Assembly: GCA_947648215.1 (NCBI GenBank) | Contig: CANSMW010000020.1 | Coordinates: forward strand, 1 to 33,573 | Origin: an uncultured Clostridium sp. | GTDB taxonomy: Bacteria; Bacillota; Clostridia; TANB77; CAG-508 | DNA length: 33,573 bases | Direction: 5' to 3' | In this document: in pieces, positions 15,499 through 25,364 of the stretch | How the letters are laid out: each line of letters begins with the position of its first letter | Position numbering within the stretch: the stretch's first letter is position 1 | Position numbers and translations under genes: made by a program | Notes under the pieces: model-generated | Database searches by the model: none | What the model was told of the DNA's origin: nothing | The model's input: only the letters and a program-made list of their open reading frames with translations

Positions 15499-17408
15499 TC
15501 AAATCTTTCTTACTTTTTCTAATTTCTCTTTTAAATAGTCTCTTAAAGGTTCATCTTCGCAATATATAATGCAACCGACATTTTCCTCTTGTTAATAAAA
15601 TTCTATATGTATTTTTAATAATTTCGTCTACTAAATTTTCGCCCTTTTCTTTATTTTCTTTCATAATTTTTTGTATTCCATATAAAGCGTGATCTGTTTT
15701 TGCTCTTTCTTTATAATCACCTTCTACTTTTCCATTTCGATATATCATATCTTTTCCGATAATTACTCCTATATATTCAAAATCTAATCCTTGACAAGTA
15801 TAAACACATCCTGCTCGCTCTACAGAATCTTCTGCGATTGCCCATTTTTCTTTTTTTAAATTCCAACTCATACGAAAATTGTATTTTTCTATTTCAATAT
15901 CATATATTTGTGGAGCGTTTCTTGCTTCTTCCTTCGAATCCCAACAACAGCCCGCAACTATTCTAGCATTGTTATTTTTCTTATTTTTCTTTTTAATAAA
16001 GTTTCTTACTTCATTTGGATCATCTACTATCTTTACATCATAGTTAAGTTCAAAATCTATTTCGTCACGATTTTGTCTATTTCGCATTTGTAAAACATCC
16101 TCTACCCATGAAATATACTCAGTAGAACCAAAACATCTAAATTGTGATGTTAATTCGAATTGTTCTATGATTGCATGTTGTTTTTTAGCTATTTTCATTA
16201 TTTCTTCTGTACTTCCTTCGTCTTTAAGTGTAATTCTTTGTAAATCATCAATAAAAAATATTGAAAATTTACTCGCATTTATAATTTCTTTTGTTTGATT
16301 TTCTCCTTTATTATTGTAGATACCTGATTTTTGTTTTAATCTATGAGATTCATCTACAATTAAAACATCATATTTTTCTTTCGTAACTTCAATAAATTCT
16401 GAAGAACTCCTTACCTCTTTTTTAATTCCTTTACAGTGCTTTTCTTTGCCTAATGTATATTTATATATCTCTCTTTGCGCTAATATCGGCGTAATATAAC
16501 TTGCTTTTTCTATTTTGTAACTAAGGTTCGTATATATGTCTACTAGCATTTTCATGGCTAATACCGATTTTCCTGTTCCTGGTCCGCCCTTTTACAATCA
16601 ATACTCTTTTTTTGTTGTCTTGCATCGATTTTTTCGCCATTTCAAGTGCTTTTTCATATACAATTTCTTGTTCATCAATTAATGTGATATATTGTGTTTC
16701 TTTCATTATGTCTACTACGCTAGGAGTTAGCTTTTTCACAATGGAAGCTTGACTTTTTTCTATCATATCAATTACTTCCCCATTATCCCCTTTTTCTATC
16801 TTGTCCTTTATAAATTTTCTTAATTTTTCTAAATCACCTCTTAAAAAAATAGGACATTTATCAATACATATTTTATATCTTTCATCAAATAATATATCTT
16901 TTTGTTTTAGAGTATAATTATGTAAAAATGCACATGAATATGTCTGTATGTTATTCTCGGCAAATGCTTGATTATAATTTTTTAAATAATAACTATAAGA
17001 ATAGCCTTGAAAAGAGGGATGTACTCTTGGGGCTTTATTCTGTGAATCACTCATCATAACATATCCTGCTTTATCTGCTGGTTGTTTTACTTCACTCCAT
17101 TGTTTCAATTCTATTATGATTGCCACATTTTCATTATTTTTACTTTTTCCTGTAATTACTACATCAATTCTCTTTTTCCTATCTATATTAGGAATCTCAT
17201 GCTCTATTGATATTCCACAATCATTTGGTATACTATCATCTTCTAATAACAAATATAAATACGGTATTGAACCATTCCAAGAATTTATCATTTTATACTC
17301 TATTTTTTTTGCGACTTCTTTCTTATAACCTTCTTCTATTTTTGGAATTACTGTTTCTTTTCTAAAATCCTCTAAAAATTCTTTTTTTGTTGCTTTATAT
17401 ACTACCAT
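15499..17408 (-). CDS. DUF2075-family (Schlafen/superfamily 1-like) ATPase, decoded through two CGG +1 shifts
   Basis: Reading from 17408, the frame has an N-terminal nuclease-like region (IDVVITGKSKN, VAIIIELKQWSEV, about residues 78-108) and reaches VLIVKG, where the next codon is CGG (16584-16586). Skipping the C gives KG-GPGTGKSVLAMKML, the Walker A of DUF2075 proteins. The frame then continues with YDVLIVDESHRLK (Walker B) and YTCQGLDFEYIGV. After LLTRGKC a second CGG (15575-15577) occurs. Skipping its C gives GCIIYCEDEPLRDYL, the family's normal C-terminus, and a stop at 15499. The length, 1,910 bases, is a multiple of three once two bases are removed (635 residues). Without the shifts the ATPase would be broken in its P-loop. 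Role: probably DNA or RNA processing. It lies upstream of spoIIID, outside the element. Confidence 0.85.
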
Positions 17409-17460
17409 ATATCCTCCGCTTATGTTCCTTTGTTTTACTTTCTTTTTTTATTATGCCACA

Positions 17461-17494
17461 AAATAAACGATAGCACAATGGCTATCGTTTATTT
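17461..17494. terminator. Bidirectional terminator
   Basis: AAATAAACGATAGC and GCTATCGTTTATTT form a perfect 14-bp stem around ACAATG, with T-rich flanks on both strands. It immediately follows the stop of the gene at 17498 and shields the DUF2075 gene. Confidence 0.88.
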
Positions 17495-17497
17495 TCT

Positions 17498-19802
17498 CTA
17501 ATTTTCCTCTTTTTCTTTCCTATTCTCTGGCACCATTATTTCTTGCCCCTCTTCCTCTTTCCTACTTTCCTTTTTTACGCCATCCGCCAGCATAATAAAC
17601 TGTACTTTTGCTTCTTGCCCTTCTTCTAACATTGTATAATTATTATATTCCAAAGAAAGTTCGCCTAACTTTCTTACTCTTGTTTCCATATTTTTTACTG
17701 TTCCATTTACCAAATTACAAATTGGTCCGATTCCTTCTTTTTGAAATCGATTCATTCCTTTTGCTAATTCTTCAGAACCTTGTTTTAATCTGCTTGCTCC
17801 ATTGGTTAGTTGTAGTAGTGCTTGTTTTAATGGTTCCACTTTTGTATCTACTTTTTCTAATTCTTGGTAAATTACGGTTTCGTATTTGCTTAATTCTTGA
17901 CTAATAACGCCTTCTACTGCTTCTCCACTTAGTTGTTTTTGAATTAGATTATTGGCAATTTCGTTTGCGATGGTTTTGGTGTAATTCTTTGCTAATTCTT
18001 TTGCTGTTTTTTCTGCAACAGTGTCAATAGTTTTATTTACTTCTCCTGCTATTTTATTTCCGTAAGCTTGTAATACTTGGTCATTTGCTAATTGATTTTG
18101 TAGCACCCCTACCATTTGTTTCATCATTGCTTTTTCATAGATTTCTAATAATTCTTTGTTTCCTCCTGTTATTTTATTTGCCATTTGTCCGGAAATATCG
18201 TTAATATATCTGTCCAAATAGCTTTTTATGTTTTGCTCTATCTGACTTGTATTACTTACGGTAATAGTATCGATTTTGTTATTGATACTGGTTTCTACTT
18301 CTGTTAAAGTCGATTCGGAAACAACGCCTATCATTTGTAAGGCTTGCATCGTGGTAATGGCTGGTGTACCGTCTGCATTTTTGGGTCCAACCGCTTGGAT
18401 TTTTGCAATTTCATCCCCGTATTTTTTTACTAGTTCTGCTGGTGCCATTTGTGAAGTTTGGGCTTTTTTTGCCTTTATTTCTCCAGATACTTTATCTTTT
18501 GCTTGTTTTTTGATACCTTGCTCCATTTTTTTATTTTCTGCCTTAATGCTATTTACCAGTTCGGTAAGGTAGGCACTAATTTGTGGGGTCTTCATGGCTT
18601 TTTCATAAACTTCTTCGATGTCCTTCTTAAGCACCTCTTCTAATTGTTTTTCTTGTTCTTTTGTAAATACTCCACCATTTTTTTGAATTTCTACTAGCTT
18701 TTCGTTAATTGCTTTTTTGGTATATTCGATTGAAGTGTCGACTACTGAATTTTCGATTTCGGTTTCATGTCTTTTGATGGCATTCTGGGCCTCTATTTTT
18801 GCTTGCTTTTGAATACTTGGAAGAAGATTATCTAATTCCTGCTCTAATATTTTGGAAATTTGTTGTTTCATTTTCTCTTTATCCATCGCTTGTTTTTTTA
18901 TGGTTTCATATTCATCAATCGTGGCATTTAACTCCTTCGATAACATACCAATACCATAATTTAATGTGTTCATACCGTCTTGTAGGGTATCTGCCCCATT
19001 TACTAACTGTGTATTTGCCTCTTGTAGTTCATTTACTTTACGATAAATGTCTCCTATTTCGTCTAGTTTATCCAAATCCTCTTTACTTTCTAAAATGTGT
19101 GGTGTTACAAAACTTGCAATGGTATCCATTTCAAAATCGGTGGTATCCATTTCGATGGTAACCTCACTTGGTAAACTTATTTCTCCTCCTAAACTTTCCT
19201 CTATTCCCGGAAATGCCATTCCGTATCGCAATCGTTTTGGAACCATTGTCGATTAGTTTTCCGTTTGAAATCGTAATGTTTTTATTGGTTTCATTGTTAA
19301 TCACGGTTCCAGTCATTACCAAAAATGGCGTATAAATTACTTCATTTTTTCCATTTATATTTACCTCATGTTTTTCATGATTCGTATAGGTTAAGGTTAT
19401 TTTTACCCTTCCGCTTTTTCCCACTATTTCGCTAACTGAATTTTCTTCCCCATTTAACTCATAGGAAATTTGGCAAGAAACCGGCAACTCTTTTTTACTC
19501 TCCCCTTGGTAATAAATATCGTTTCCATTTGCCTGCCATATAATGGTATTTCCGTCTTTTTCAAAGGTCTCATATCCATTGGTATTTTCGAGATTTATTA
19601 AATCTGATACATCTTGAAGAATTTGGCTTTCTACTGTATTTTTGATGTGAGTTGATACAATGGTTTGATATTCCTCTCCATTTGCATCTAATTTTGAATA
19701 TACAGTTTCTTCTTTGGTATATGCCATAACTGGCATAGTATAACAAAGCATCGACACTACTGTTATCCCTGAAATTATTTTTCCTATTTTATTTGTCTTC
19801 AT
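17498..19802 (-). CDS. Secreted coiled-coil partner of an MMPL transporter (YhgE/Pip-like), decoded through one CGG +1 shift
   Basis: The N-terminus has a signal peptide (IGKIISGITVVSMLCYTMPV followed by MAYT) and an extracellular domain with YYQGESKKELPVSCQISYEL and GKSGRVKITLTYTNH. At residue 194 the codon is CGG (19221-19223). Skipping the C changes KTIAI-R to KTIAI-GMAFPGIEESL, which is this family's normal sequence, and opens a long helical region. That region has paired NGADTLQDGMNTLNYGIGML-type heptads (about 285) and QLTNGASRLKQGSEELAKGM (about 685), as in YhgE/Pip proteins. No final membrane helix is obvious. The total is 767 residues. It is 34 bases downstream of the MMPL gene and under the same TetR-type control. 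It probably assists export at the cell surface. Confidence 0.8.
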
Positions 19803-19836
19803 ATTTCATCTTCCTTTCCACCTTAACATTTCCTCT

Positions 19837-21897
19837 CTATTTTTTCATTCCTATTGTCGTTTTACAAATCACTTTATCAAGTAACATTAAAAATGCTGGT
19901 AATACCATAATAACGGTTATCATACTAATAATGGCTCCTCTCGACATTAGTGTACACAATGAACCAATCATTTCGATTTTCGAATATGCACCTACGCCAA
20001 AGGTTGCACCAAAGAAGCATAATCCACTAACGAAAATAGAACCAATAGACGTTCCAAGGGCCTCTTCCATTGAAGCTTGTTTGGTATTTCCTCGTTTTCT
20101 TTCTGTTACATATTTCGTAGTAATTAAAATCGCATAATCAATGGTTGCTCCTAGTTGAATGGTACCAATCACAATCGAGGCAATAAATGGAATAATCGTG
20201 CCTGTGTAGTATGGAATTCCCATATTAATAAAAATAGCAAATTCAATGGTAAGCATTAAAATAATTGGTAAAGCAATCGATTTTAGCACCACAATCATCA
20301 AAAGAAAGATAATCGTGGTGGATACGGTATTGACACTGTTAAAATCATGATCACTAATTTCTACTAAGTCCTTCATGAGTGGTCCTTCTCCTGCTAAAAT
20401 AGCCTTTTCATCATATTGTTTGATGATATTGTTAATATCCGTTATTTGATGATTTAATTTCTCGGTTGCCATTTCGTACTTCGAATTGATTAAGATTAAT
20501 TGATATTGTTCATTTTGAAACACCTCTTTTATCTCTTCTGGTAACATTTCCTCTGGCAAGCCGCCTTTTGCTATTTTGGAATAAGATATCGTCCAGCCAA
20601 TCCCCTCTAAGTTATCAATTTTTGCTAACATTTCATTTACTTGGTAATCTGGCACTTGTTTATCTAAAAGTACCATTTGTGTGGATACCATTTCAAATTC
20701 TTCTTTTAAGCTATTATTGGCTTCCACACTTGGAAGGCTCCCTGGTAGGGATTTATCTAAGTTATAATATACTTTTGTGTTTTGATACCCATAAAAAGCA
20801 ATTGGCAATACTAGGATAAATACCAATATAATTGCCTTATCATGCTTTATATTAAACTCTTTTAATTTCTGAAATTTTGGTATCATTTCTTTATGTTTTG
20901 TTTTTTCAATCCATTTACTACCTTCTAGTATCATACTAGGTAAAATCGTTACTACACAAATAACACCAAACAATACTCCTTTTGCCATAACAATTCCAAT
21001 GTCTTTTCCTAAGGTCAAATTCATACTACAAAGTGCCAAAAATCCTGCAATTGTAGTAAGAGAGCTTCCTAATACCGAGGTTAGTGTTTTTGTAATCGCT
21101 AATTGCATGGCTGTTTGCTTATCCCCTGTATGTTCTTTTTCTTGCATATAACTATGGTATAAGAAAATAGCAAAATCCATGGTAACCCCTAGTTGTAATA
21201 CCGCACTAATGGCTTTGGTAATATACGATATCTCTCCTAAAAAAAAATTGGTTCCCATATTGTATAAAATGGCAATTCCAATGTTGAGTAATAGAAAAAT
21301 AGGTGCTACATAGGAATCTAAGGCAATTTCCAATATCATAAAACATAATAAAGTAGCAATTACCACATAAATCACAATTTCCGAATTGGATAAATCTCTT
21401 GTATCTAAAACGGTAGCAGACATTCCACTAATTTTGCATTGATGATTGGTAAGTTTTCGTAACTCTTCAATGCTTTTTAAGGTTTCCTCTGAAGAAATTG
21501 CTTCTTTAAAGGTAACAAGCATAATCGTATCATTATTCTTATAAACTTTATCTTTTATTTCTTCTGGTAGCATTTCTTTTGGAATGCTCGTTCCCATGAA
21601 ATCCTGAGCCGAAATTACTTTTTGTACATTTTCTAACTTACGTATGTTCTTTTCTAATGTAACAATATCTTTGGATTTCATATCTTCTACAATGATAATG
21701 GAAAATGCTCCCATATTAAAATCTTTTGATAAAATCTTTTCTCCTTTGATGGTTTCAATATCTTCTGGCAGATATACTAAGATGTCATAATTAATTTTTG
21801 TTGCTTTCATTCCAAGCACGGATGGAATGAGTAATAATAGGGCAACAATTAAAATAACTTTTCGATGTTTACAAATAAATTCTGCAAATTTCTGCAC
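19837..21897 (-). CDS. MMPL/RND-superfamily transporter
   Basis: A 686-residue protein with two repeats, each a membrane helix, an extracellular domain and about five helices. Helix 1 is VILIVALLLLIPSVLGMKAT. The second-helix signatures carry the proton-relay Asp: GVTMDFAIFLYHSY (about 240) and GATIDYAILITTKY (about 575). This two-repeat MMPL layout is found in lipid and drug exporters of Firmicutes. The start is ATG at 21895-21897 with GGAG upstream. It is divergent from a TetR regulator, followed by the YhgE/Pip-like gene. The substrate is unknown; membrane lipids or amphiphiles are typical of the family. Confidence 0.9.
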   Translation of the reverse strand: MQKFAEFICKHRKVILIVALLLLIPSVLGMKATKINYDILVYLPEDIETIKGEKILSKDFNMGAFSIIIVEDMKSKDIVTLEKNIRKLENVQKVISAQDFMGTSIPKEMLPEEIKDKVYKNNDTIMLVTFKEAISSEETLKSIEELRKLTNHQCKISGMSATVLDTRDLSNSEIVIYVVIATLLCFMILEIALDSYVAPIFLLLNIGIAILYNMGTNFFLGEISYITKAISAVLQLGVTMDFAIFLYHSYMQEKEHTGDKQTAMQLAITKTLTSVLGSSLTTIAGFLALCSMNLTLGKDIGIVMAKGVLFGVICVVTILPSMILEGSKWIEKTKHKEMIPKFQKLKEFNIKHDKAIILVFILVLPIAFYGYQNTKVYYNLDKSLPGSLPSVEANNSLKEEFEMVSTQMVLLDKQVPDYQVNEMLAKIDNLEGIGWTISYSKIAKGGLPEEMLPEEIKEVFQNEQYQLILINSKYEMATEKLNHQITDINNIIKQYDEKAILAGEGPLMKDLVEISDHDFNSVNTVSTTIIFLLMIVVLKSIALPIILMLTIEFAIFINMGIPYYTGTIIPFIASIVIGTIQLGATIDYAILITTKYVTERKRGNTKQASMEEALGTSIGSIFVSGLCFFGATFGVGAYSKIEMIGSLCTLMSRGAIISMITVIMVLPAFLMLLDKVICKTTIGMKK

Positions 21898-21934
21898 AGT
21901 AATTCTCTCCTTTCTATTTTGTTGTTAATACATA

Positions 21935-21962
21935 ATTATAGAAAGTTTTTTTACTTTTGCAA
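21935..21962 (-). promoter_or_regulatory. Promoter of the MMPL operon
   Basis: On the minus strand TTGCAA (21957-21962), 16 bases, TATAAT (21935-21940), with the ribosome site and ATG downstream. Confidence 0.65.
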
Positions 21963-21988
21963 CTACACATTTCGATACTTATCTAGTT

Positions 21989-22032
21989 AATCGACACTTT
22001 TTTAAAAGTGTATAGGTATACAAGTGTCGATT
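21989..22032. promoter_or_regulatory. Operator: nested palindromes between the tetR-like and MMPL genes
   Basis: AATCGACACTT (21989-21999) and AAGTGTCGATT (22022-22032) form a perfect 11-bp inverted repeat. Inside it is ACACTTTT-TT-AAAAGTGT, and GTATAGGTATAC lies next to that. This is a probable binding site for the divergent TetR-family protein, acting on both promoters. Confidence 0.75.
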
Positions 22033-22035
22033 ATC

Positions 22036-22064
22036 TTTACAAGGATAGAAAAAAGTTATATAAT
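22036..22064 (+). promoter_or_regulatory. Promoter of the TetR-family gene
   Basis: TTTACA (22036-22041), a 17-base spacer and TATAAT (22059-22064), adjacent to the operator palindrome and 33 bases before the start codon. Confidence 0.7.
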
Positions 22065-22096
22065 TAATAAAAGAAATTTGATTAGAGGTGTCAGTT

Positions 22097-22660
22097 ATGG
22101 GAGATTTAAGAACAAAACGAACCTACAAATTATTACAGGATTCGCTTTTTACATTATTAACAAAAAAACCATTTGATGAAATTAAAGTAAATGATATTTG
22201 CGATTTAGCAATGATACATAGAACAACCTTCTATACGCATTTTTCGGATAAATATGAATTATTGGATTATACGATTTCCGAAGTGGAAAAAGAAATTACC
22301 AGTAACTTAAAACCATATGCTTATTCTAACATTGAAGATTTTTATACCAATATGATTATGAGTGTACTAAATTACATTGAAGAACATCGAAAATTTTTCC
22401 GTTCCATTATGAAAAAAAATGAAAATACTGGATTTTTAAAACTATTTCATCGCACGTGCGTTTCCTACATGCAAGAAATGCTAAAAAAGGAAGAAGAAAC
22501 TGGTATTACTCATACTGTACCAATCCAATTAATCTGTGAGTTTTACTCTGGTGCGGTCATTAGCACTATTGATTGGTGGGTAAAAACAAGTAGCAAATTA
22601 TCCAAAGAAGAACTATGTAGACACATTACTACACTTATTTTTGACCCCCCACATGCTTAA
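22097..22660 (+). CDS. TetR/AcrR-family transcriptional regulator
   Basis: A 187-residue regulator. The N-terminal helix-turn-helix has RTKRTYKLLQDSLFTLL, PFDEIKVNDICDLAMIHRTT and FYTHFSDKYELL, the classic TetR recognition segment. The C-terminal domain (about 60-185) ends in a helical core typical of the TetR_C group linked to MMPL operons. I choose ATG at 22097, with AGAGGTG upstream, over the in-frame GTG at 22088. It is divergent from the MMPL operon with a large palindrome between them, so it most likely represses that operon and itself. The ligand is unknown. Its 3' end overlaps the convergent hydrolase gene by 4 bases. Confidence 0.93.
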   Translation: MGDLRTKRTYKLLQDSLFTLLTKKPFDEIKVNDICDLAMIHRTTFYTHFSDKYELLDYTISEVEKEITSNLKPYAYSNIEDFYTNMIMSVLNYIEEHRKFFRSIMKKNENTGFLKLFHRTCVSYMQEMLKKEEETGITHTVPIQLICEFYSGAVISTIDWWVKTSSKLSKEELCRHITTLIFDPPHA

Positions 22661-23586
22661 AGAAGTGCCAATACTTTCTTTAGCCAGTTTAGTATTACAT
22701 AGTACACCTCATCACGGTTAAGTTCGTTTAATAATTCGTGTCTTGCATCTTTGAATAGTCGTATTTCTACTTGTTTTTTTCCTGCTTTTTGTAGCATGTT
22801 CATTACACGAATGACTCCTTTGGACATGCCACCTACTGGGTCTTTATCTCCTGATATTAGTAATATTGGAATATCCATTGTTTTGTTAATATTTTTTTGT
22901 TTGGATAAATAATAGCTTCCTTTTAGTAAATTCAAATAGCCATTTGTAGTAAAATTAAAGCCACATTTTGGGTCTTTTTGGCATTTATCAATCTCGTTTT
23001 CATCTCGTGTAATCCAATCCGATTTTGTATGGTTTGGTCTGAATTTTTTATTAAAAGAACCAGTTATTAAATATTCTAATAACCCACTACGATATCGCTC
23101 CCCTTTTAACAACATAATCACTTTTGTTAATAATTGACCTACCACTAACCCCAATTTTTGCCCACTTGTTCCAGAAAGAATGACTCCTGCTAGGTTATCT
23201 TGATATTTGGTTAAATAGGTTCTTGTTACCAAAGAACCCATACTATGCCCAAAAATAATATATGGTAGGTCTGGATATTCTTTTGCCACTTCGTTTTGCA
23301 AAATATGAACATCTTCTACTAAATGCTCCCAACCATTTTCTTTTGCAAAATACCCCAAATCCTCTTTATTTTCTACACTATTACCATGCCCTAAATGGTC
23401 ATGCCCTACTACAATATACCCCTGTGACATAAGAAGTTTTGCAAAATCTTCATAACGTCCAATATGCTCTTCCATACCATGTACTAATTGCACAACGCCT
23501 CTATATTTTTCTATTTCCTCATTTTGCCATTTCTTAGCATACAATTTTTTCCCTGTTGAAGACGTAAAATAAAATGTTTTTTCCAT
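22657..23586 (-). CDS. Alpha/beta hydrolase, lysophospholipase/monoacylglycerol lipase type
   Basis: A 309-residue serine hydrolase. The start has the Hydrolase_4 pattern (TSSTGKKLYAKKW), VVQLVHGMEEHIGRYEDFA (oxyanion region), VGHDHLGHGNSV, the nucleophile elbow IFGHSMGSLV (Ser about 117), LLISGDKDPVGG with the acid residue, and ARHEL with the catalytic His. The substrate is probably a monoacylglycerol or lysophospholipid. It lies 9 bases after EcfT and seems to be the last gene of the folate-transport transcript, although its function is not obviously linked. Confidence 0.9.
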   Translation of the reverse strand: MEKTFYFTSSTGKKLYAKKWQNEEIEKYRGVVQLVHGMEEHIGRYEDFAKLLMSQGYIVVGHDHLGHGNSVENKEDLGYFAKENGWEHLVEDVHILQNEVAKEYPDLPYIIFGHSMGSLVTRTYLTKYQDNLAGVILSGTSGQKLGLVVGQLLTKVIMLLKGERYRSGLLEYLITGSFNKKFRPNHTKSDWITRDENEIDKCQKDPKCGFNFTTNGYLNLLKGSYYLSKQKNINKTMDIPILLISGDKDPVGGMSKGVIRVMNMLQKAGKKQVEIRLFKDARHELLNELNRDEVYYVILNWLKKVLALL

Positions 23587-23595
23587 AATTTCCTC

Positions 23596-24174
23596 CTATT
23601 CTTCTACATATCCCTTCGATTTTAGGGCTTCTTCTAATTTGCTTACTTTTCGTAAAAGTGAATAAAAAAGTGGTGCCATGATGTAGTTTATGTGTTTTAC
23701 TTGATTTTTAAAACGCATGTCAAATCCTTTTGCCTTTAAGCTATATCGTATTTGTTCCATTTCTTGTTTGATAATGGGAATAAAGGTAATGGCTAGGCTT
23801 ACCATGATACCGATATTGTCTATATTTACCCCAAGCCATTTTAGTGGATATAACAATTGTTTTACTGCTTTTGCAATTTGCATAGTGGTCGTTGTTTTTC
23901 CGAAAAGATAGGTCATATGGCAAACCAAAATAAGTCGAATTCCAATTTGTATGGCTTCTACCAATTCCATTAGGAATAGGTCGATTATTACTGTAAATAA
24001 GATAAATGGCATTAGTTGCATAATGGTTTTGGTTACTTCTTTTATTGAAATACGGCATACAAACATAATTAATATTTGCACTATCCCTAAAAATGCTAGT
24101 AGGTAAAAATCGTTTATGCAAAATAACCCAATCGTATACACAAAAAAGGCAATCAATTTTATTGTAGTTTTCAT
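23596..24174 (-). CDS. ecfT: ECF transporter transmembrane component EcfT
   Basis: A 192-residue integral membrane protein, shorter than typical EcfT (about 260), with five or so hydrophobic segments. The coupling helices with the Ala-Arg-Gly-like motif are represented by YSLKAKGFDMRFK (about 147) and LKSKGYVEE at the very end, which match the two conserved xRG-type motifs in modified form. With EcfA and the S component FolT it forms an energy-coupling-factor vitamin transporter. A 212-bp repeat (24211-24422) separates it from EcfA. Confidence 0.8.
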   Translation of the reverse strand: MKTTIKLIAFFVYTIGLFCINDFYLLAFLGIVQILIMFVCRISIKEVTKTIMQLMPFILFTVIIDLFLMELVEAIQIGIRLILVCHMTYLFGKTTTTMQIAKAVKQLLYPLKWLGVNIDNIGIMVSLAITFIPIIKQEMEQIRYSLKAKGFDMRFKNQVKHINYIMAPLFYSLLRKVSKLEEALKSKGYVEE

Positions 24175-24210
24175 GTTTTATCTCCTCGCTTTTAAAATTA
24201 ATGTCATTTT

Positions 24211-24422
24211 TTAAGAACCCCCAGTCACGCTCCCGCGTGCCAGCCCCCTTGTTAAAGGGGCTTTCTTGCAACGCTTCGTAAGATCAAGTAAATTTGAGTT
24301 ATTGGTAAATTATTATATATTTTTTAGCATTTTGTACTTGCTTATTGCATACAAACTTCAAAGGCTTACAGGAACCCCCCTTTAACAAGGGGGACGAAAG
24401 CGGAGCGACTGGGGGTTCTTAA
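24211..24422. repeat. Miniature inverted-repeat element, copy 1
   Basis: 212 bp with ends TTAAGAACCCCCAGTCACGCT and the inverse AGCGACTGGGGGTTCTTAA (one mismatch in about 20). Each end carries a G/C-rich stem (GCCCCCTTGTTAAAGGGGC on the left, CCTTTAACAAGGGGG on the right). It contains no gene. It lies between EcfA and EcfT in the operon; related sequence is at 31085-31236 and a lone end at 25323. Confidence 0.85.
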
Positions 24423-24430
24423 TATTGCCT

Positions 24431-25265
24431 CTACATAGTTTCCTTGCTGTTGTTTTGATAGATTTTAATTAGTTTTCTTGTGAGTTCTTGCATCGTCCAT
24501 TCTTCTAATTCAATGGGTATATTTTGTTTTTTTAATTCCTGTAGCATGGTAAGGATTTCTGGTATTTTGATATCACTTTGTTTCATTTCTTCGATATGTT
24601 CTAAAATATCACGCTTTGCAAAAGTGGTTTTTATCTGCCCCTCTTCCATAAGCCAGATTTCATCGGATAATAGAATTTCATCAATTACATTAGTAATGTA
24701 AATAATGGTATATCCTTCTTGTTTTAAGTTTTTTACAATTTTGTATATTTCGTCTTTTCCTTTTGGGTCTAGCATTGCGGTTGGCTCGTCTAGTACAATA
24801 TAAGAAGTATTCATAGCAAGAACACTAGCAATGGTTAGTCGTTGTTTTTGCCCTAATGAAAGAGTGTAGGCTTCTTTTTTTTCTTTTCCCTCTAAGCCTA
24901 CTTTTTTTAGTGCTTGTTTTATTCTTTCCTCAATATGATTTAATTTCAGATTTTCCAAAGGAAAACGTATTTCATCTTCTACTTGGTTAAAAATAATTTG
25001 ATTTTCTGGATTTTGAAATACAATTCCCACTTGTTTACGAATATCCAAAAAATGCTCCTTTTTTTTCGTATCTTTTCCCTCTATGAAAACTTCTCCCTCT
25101 GTTGGTTTGGTAATTCCTGCTATTAGTTTGGCAAGAGTTGATTTCCCGAGAACCATTTTTTCCAATCACACAAATAAATTGCCCTTGCTCAATCGTTTTA
25201 TTTAATTCTTTTATGATTTTGTTTTTTTTATCATAATCATAGCTTACATTTTTTAATTCAATCAT
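24431..25265 (-). CDS. ecfA: ECF transporter ATPase (EcfA type), decoded through one CGG +1 shift
   Basis: ABC ATPase of the energy-coupling-factor family, 277 residues after a shift. The first frame reads IELKNVSYDYDKKNKIIKE and FICVIGKNGS, and codon 40 is CGG (25146-25148). Skipping the C gives GKNG-S-GKSTLAKLIAG, a perfect Walker A, and joins the frame ending at 24431. The Q-loop IVFQNPENQIIF and Walker B YIVLDEPTAMLDP are normal. The signature is LSLGQKQRLTIASVLA (LSGGQ expected), and the H-loop reads YITNVIDE, with Asn where His is expected. Those two changes suggest this is the weak partner of a two-ATPase pair, but no second ATPase gene is in the window. Confidence 0.85.
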
Positions 25266-25322
25266 GGCTTTTAAATTTCTCTCCTTATTTTGTAACTATT
25301 CAAAAAAGTAAATAATTATATT

Positions 25323-25337
25323 TTTGGGGGTTCTTAA
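25323..25337. repeat. Solo end of the GGGGGTTCTTAA repeat
   Basis: TTTTGGGGGTTCTTAAAA matches the terminal part of the repeats at 24211 and 31085 but has no partner end nearby. It lies between FolC and EcfA and may be a relic of an excised or deleted copy. Confidence 0.5.
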
Positions 25338-25364
25338 AATGAATTAATTTAAAAAAATGTTATC

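Noticed and set aside
18799..19161. 120-residue plus frame
   Set aside because: Antisense of the coiled-coil protein gene; composition typical of a shadow frame.
23741..24271. 176-residue minus frame overlapping EcfT
   Set aside because: Out-of-frame shadow of EcfT that reads partly through the repeat at 24211; no family features.
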